From Silene conica (taxonomy: Eukaryota > Streptophyta > Magnoliopsida > Caryophyllales > Caryophyllaceae), in contig CM055312.2 of the NCBI GenBank assembly GCA_029255685.2, positions 54,408,202 to 54,472,201 on the forward strand: 64,000 bases of DNA. Reading direction: 5' to 3'. The notes under the pieces are model-generated. The model made no database searches, had not been told where the DNA came from, and saw only the letters and a list, made by a program, of their open reading frames with translations. Both the position numbers and the translations under genes were made by a program. Each line of letters begins with the position of its first letter. Position 1 is the stretch's first letter. Positions 60,369 through 64,000 of this stretch are shown one piece after another.

Positions 60369-61990
60369 AGTGGTATCAGAGCATTACGGTTGTTGCATGC
60401 ATGATCGGATTCATGTTTTGTGTTAATTAGATTAACACATGTATTTCGAAAATATTGTGTTTTATTATGATAAATCACAAAATAATTTTGCTTGTAAAAG
60501 TTTCTGGTTCTAAAATGGTTTTAGGACATAAAAATAATTTTATGGATTTTATTGTTCATTTTATATTTATTTGTATATTATTGAAGTTTAAATCGGTTTT
60601 AAACAACAATTAATGGGAAAAATAGTTAGACTTTGTTTCTGGCCGAGATTTTTTGTTTTTTTTTCACATGCATATTTAATATGTTGTATACAAATTTTCG
60701 TAACAAATGAAATTATTATGCATGGATTATGATTTTTATGGGATAATAAATAGTTGTAATATGAGTTAAAATGGGTATATGAGGTTATATTTCGAATATG
60801 ACCTTGAAAATTTTATGAGATGTCATATGCAATATGTAAAGTACCTATTAAAGTTTTGAGATTTTTCGTACTTATTTTTCATGATTAATGATATTTTGAG
60901 TAAAAATCATATAAATAGTGACTACTTTCGACTTTAATAGTTAGAGTTGGAATTTTGCCATAAAATTTTTACACAATGTCACATGCCAAATTTACAAAAT
61001 TTATAAATTTTTTGAGAATTTGTTCTCAAATAATGCATGATTTATGATTTTAATGGTTAAAATCGACTATATAATGACTAATTGTGTTAAATATAGTTAA
61101 TCTTAAAATTATGGCATACAATTTTACCCATAGATGTCTTATATGATAGGAAATACATCAAATCCAAAAGTTGGATATCAAAAGGTTTCTCTTTTTATGA
61201 TTATTAATTTTATGAGATAATTGTTAATAATTACAATGTTTGAGTCATTAAAAATTAAAATTCGAGTGTGGCCTGTAATTTTTGGTCATTTCCAGATTCT
61301 AAAAGGCACTTTAGGGTGATTAAAAATTTATAGCAATTTTATTGCAAGTTTTTATAATTAAATTGGATTTTACACAATAAAAACGCATTTTATACGATTT
61401 ATTTAAGAAATTAATTAAATCTTTTGCATGAGGGCATTTTATTACCTTCAGAAATTTTAGAAATTTCCAGAATGTTTAAAAATTTTAAATTTTAAATTTT
61501 CAAATTTATTGACTCATTTGGCCGTTTTACATTATTTTTCCCGTAAATACGAATAATTTATGAACAATAATGCAAAATCAAGTTGAATCATTATCAAAAT
61601 TAGTAGAGACTAAATTTTGATTCCTAAAGTGTGTTGGATAATTAACTTGGACATAAATGAGATTTATGTAATTTTGGTGATTTTAATAGTTAAAATCACG
61701 CATATCCGTAAAAACTGTAAACAAATAGGAGATATTTGCTCCTAGTAAAGGCGATTTGGCATTAAAAATTAGCATGTGCATACATATTTTAATATTGCAT
61801 TTTATTAAATTTGAATTTCATATTTGAATGTTTTATATAATTTGGAATTATGTAATTTTCTTAGTGTGGCCTTAGTTTTAATCAATATTACTCGTAATGA
61901 AAGGGAATATTGATTCGGTTGTAATTTATGTGATCTCGAATCACGGGTTTTCAATTTATTAATTTAAATTTCAGTTTTACAATAGAATAG
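60369..61990 (+). other. untranslated leader of D
   Basis: AT-rich, no frame. Shares phrases with the C leader, such as TTCTGGCCGAGATTTTT and GTGGCCTTAGTTT. Confidence 0.7.
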
Positions 61991-62945
61991 TTGTATTATT
62001 TTATTGTAATTCCAGAAATCCAAAAGACGGTGCCATACGGAAATGTGTTCCGACAAGACGGTGTTGCAAGTAGAGGTGGAAAGAATTATTATGTGACCTT
62101 TATAGACGACTGTTCTAGATATACTCGAGTATATTTGCTTAAGACCAAAGATGAAGCACAACTATCGTTTATAAACTTTAAAAATGAAGTCGAAAACCAA
62201 CTCGACAAGAAAATCAAAAGGGTAAGGTCTGATAGAGGAGGCGAGTATAAGTCTAGTTATCTGACCAATTTCTGTGCTGAAAACGGTATAATTCATGAGA
62301 CTTGTCCACCTTACTTACCCCAGTCTAATATAGTAGATGGACGAAAAAATAGGACCTTAAAAGAGATGATGAATGTTATGCTTTTAAGTTATGGCTTCTC
62401 TGACGATATGTGGGGGAGCAATTTTATTGGCTTGTCATATTCTTAACCGTGTACCTCATAAGAAAGTTAAAGACACCCTATGATATTTGGAAGGGCTATC
62501 CTCCTAACTTGAGCTTCCTTAGGGTATGGGGGTGTTGGGCTAAAGTGGGTTTACCTGACTTTAGGAGACCTACCGTTAGACCAAGAACCTATGATTGTGT
62601 TTTTATTGGTTATGCTCATAATAGCTCTGCTTATCGATTCATGTCTTTGAGTGATCGTTCTATATCTGAAGCTAGAGATGCTGTGTTTTTTTAGCATGTT
62701 TTTCCATTACAAAAAAATGTTGTGTCATCTCCTAGTTTGCTTGTTGCATCTATTGATATGCATGCTAGTAGTAGCACTTCTAGTGATCATTCTGTTGAAT
62801 CTATAAGGACTAAGAGACTTAGATGTTCCAAGAACTTTGGAGCTGATTTTGTTTCAACCCTTTTGTCTGAACATGGTTACACTGTTTGTGCTAGTGATGT
62901 GTTTGTTTCAGCCTTTTTAATAGAAGATGACCCAAAAACGTATAA

Positions 62946-63500
62946 TGTAACACCCCAAGAGTATGAGAGGAGATTAGTCCCACATCGGTAGAATGTGAGG
63001 CTTGTGATATGTTTATAATTGCCCGCACCCACCACTTAGTAACAAGGCCTTGTGATTTTGGGCTTAAGTGAGGACAAATAATGGGCCCAAAGGCATACCT
63101 CCCATCTTATTGGACATGTGTTACGACCGTGGTGGGTCGAGTTGTTACAAATGGTATCAGAGCGACCCTGCGACCGTGTGGTGAGCCTGTGGTCGGGAGT
63201 ACCCGGGTCACACACCTAGCGGGGGAGGATTCTGGGCTTGACTGCGATCAAGTTTGAGGCACAGCGAGGACGTTGTGTTCTTTAAGTGGGGGAGTTTGTA
63301 ACACCCCAAGAGTATGAGAGGAGATTTGTCCCACATCGGTAGAATGTGAGGCTTGTGATATGTTTATAATTGCCCGCACCCACCACTTAGTAACAAGGCC
63401 TTGTGCTTTTGGGCTTAAGTGAGGACAAATAATGGGCCCAAAGGCATACCTCCCATCTTATTGGGGATGTGTTACGACCGTGGTGGGTCGAGTTGTTACA
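62946..63500 (+). mobile_element. TRIM element inserted in D pol
   Basis: 555 bp: 204-bp repeats at 62946-63149 and 63297-63500 (TGTAACACCCC...GTTGTTACA), flanked by TATAA (62941-62945, 63501-63505). Primer site TGGTATCAGAGC at 63152 and purine run before 63297. About four differences between repeats. No coding capacity. Same family as 27082-27633. Confidence 0.93.
62977..63018 (+). promoter_or_regulatory. snRNA-type USE and TATA box in the TRIM LTR
   Basis: GTCCCACATCG (62977-62987) equals the plant snRNA upstream sequence element RTCCCACATCG. It is followed after exactly 24 nt by TTTATAA (63012-63018). The same pair with the same 24-nt gap is at 63328-63369 and, reversed, at 27212-27253 and in the other repeat of that copy. 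Confidence 0.65.
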
Positions 63501-64000
63501 TATAATGAGGCAATGAAATCCATTGATGCTAATTTTTGGAAAGATGCTACTAAAAGTGAACTTGACTATATTGTGCCAAATCAGACTTGGGAGTTGACTG
63601 ATTTACCTAAAGGTAGTAGTAAACCCATTTCGAGTAAATGGATCTTTAGAAAGAAAATGAGACCTGACGATACAATAGAAAGGTTCAAGACTAGACTTGT
63701 GGTAAGAGATTTACACAAAAGAAAGATATTGACTATGTTGACACTTATTCTCCTGTGACTAAAATATCGACTATAAGAACTCTTGTCGTTTTAGCTGCCA
63801 TTCATAACCTGATTATACATCCGATGGATGTTAAAACTGCTTTCTTGAATGGTGAACTAAAGGAAGAGATCTATATGTCGCAACCTGAAGGGTTTGTGGT
63901 TAAGGGTCAATAGTATAAGGTGTGTAAACTAAACAAGTCACTATATGGTCTGAAACAAGCACCGAAACAGTGGTATGGGAAATTTAACAACACCTTGATA

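Larger units (their letters stand above)
59122..64000 (+). mobile_element. D: Ty1/copia element with pol but no gag, partial at window edge
   Basis: LTR 59122-60368 starts TGTTGGAGGAAGTGTCC; primer site TGGTATCAGAGC at 60371. The leader resembles those of B and C, down to the GGAAATGTGTTCCGACAAGACG block near 62040. Where B and C have gag, D passes directly into integrase. A TRIM is inserted in pol. It is a broken fossil, with several breaks in addition to the missing gag and protease; the right end and the other LTR lie outside the window. Confidence 0.88.
62000..64000 (+). pseudogene. D copia integrase and reverse transcriptase remains, broken
   Basis: Integrase core near 62070-62430 (FIDDCSRYTRVYLL, VRSDRGGEYKS), integrase C-terminal part near 62470-62690 (PYDIWKGYPPNLSFLRVWGC, VFIGYAHNSSAYRF), and reverse transcriptase from about 63510 to the edge ([46 protein letters not shown]). 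It resembles TNT1-class copia pol. Broken at several places and by the TRIM. Confidence 0.85.

Overview
The window is nuclear DNA of a flowering plant. It holds one host gene with 12 GT/AG-spliced exons, followed by about 54 kb of nested plant retrotransposons and DNA transposons. Every priming site that can be read is the plant initiator-tRNA-Met type. The host is a eudicot; Caryophyllales is possible, but the sequence alone does not settle the species.

Layout. Bases 149-8289 (+) carry a complete gene for the plant ATRIP homologue (SUV2, SENSITIVE TO UV 2). Its 12 exons sum to 2145 nt, an unbroken 714-codon frame plus stop. Downstream is about 1 kb of intergenic DNA ending in a 102-bp-period tandem repeat. 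From 9330 to the right edge everything lies inside one Ty3/gypsy-type LTR (T1, begins TGTAACATCCC), which has been opened by four insertions:
(1) R, 10224-14754: a short LTR element with gag and protease but no reverse transcriptase.
(2) B, 15177-48717: a gag-only Ty1/copia element. It contains its younger relative C (16832-25056), a Stowaway MITE, a reversed TRIM (27082-27633) and a 16-kb Sirevirus S1 (29653-45664). S1 itself contains a Stowaway MITE, a reversed B-type solo LTR and a reversed Helitron with an RPA-like exon.
(3) S2, 49251-58562: a reversed Sirevirus solo LTR. It contains a second gypsy solo LTR (T2, 49507-55997), which is itself split by a CACTA transposon holding another MITE, and a B-type solo LTR.
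(4) D, 59122 to the edge: a copia element related to B and C that has pol remains but no gag, and is interrupted by a second TRIM.

Most boundaries are fixed by target-site duplications (R AATAT; B GTTAC; C AAAAT; S2 TATGA; T2 AACTA; B-type solo LTRs AAAAT and GTTTT; TRIM TATAA; CACTA TGT; Stowaways TA; S1 TTAGA/TTAAA). LTR differences counted by eye are about 3% for B, about 2.4% for C and 2-3% for S1 and R, in keeping with the nesting order and with insertions over the last one to two million years.

The elements that matter functionally are non-autonomous partners: R carries only gag-protease, B and C carry only gag, TRIMs and MITEs carry nothing. D shares the leader of B/C and keeps pol, so it marks the kind of element that could have supplied their enzymes. 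The most unusual signals are in noncoding parts: a TRIM LTR carrying an snRNA-type USE plus TATA at the Pol III spacing, an 80-nt paired structure kept in seven copia LTR copies with compensatory base changes, and a run of three hairpins with a shared loop but different stems in the Sirevirus LTR.
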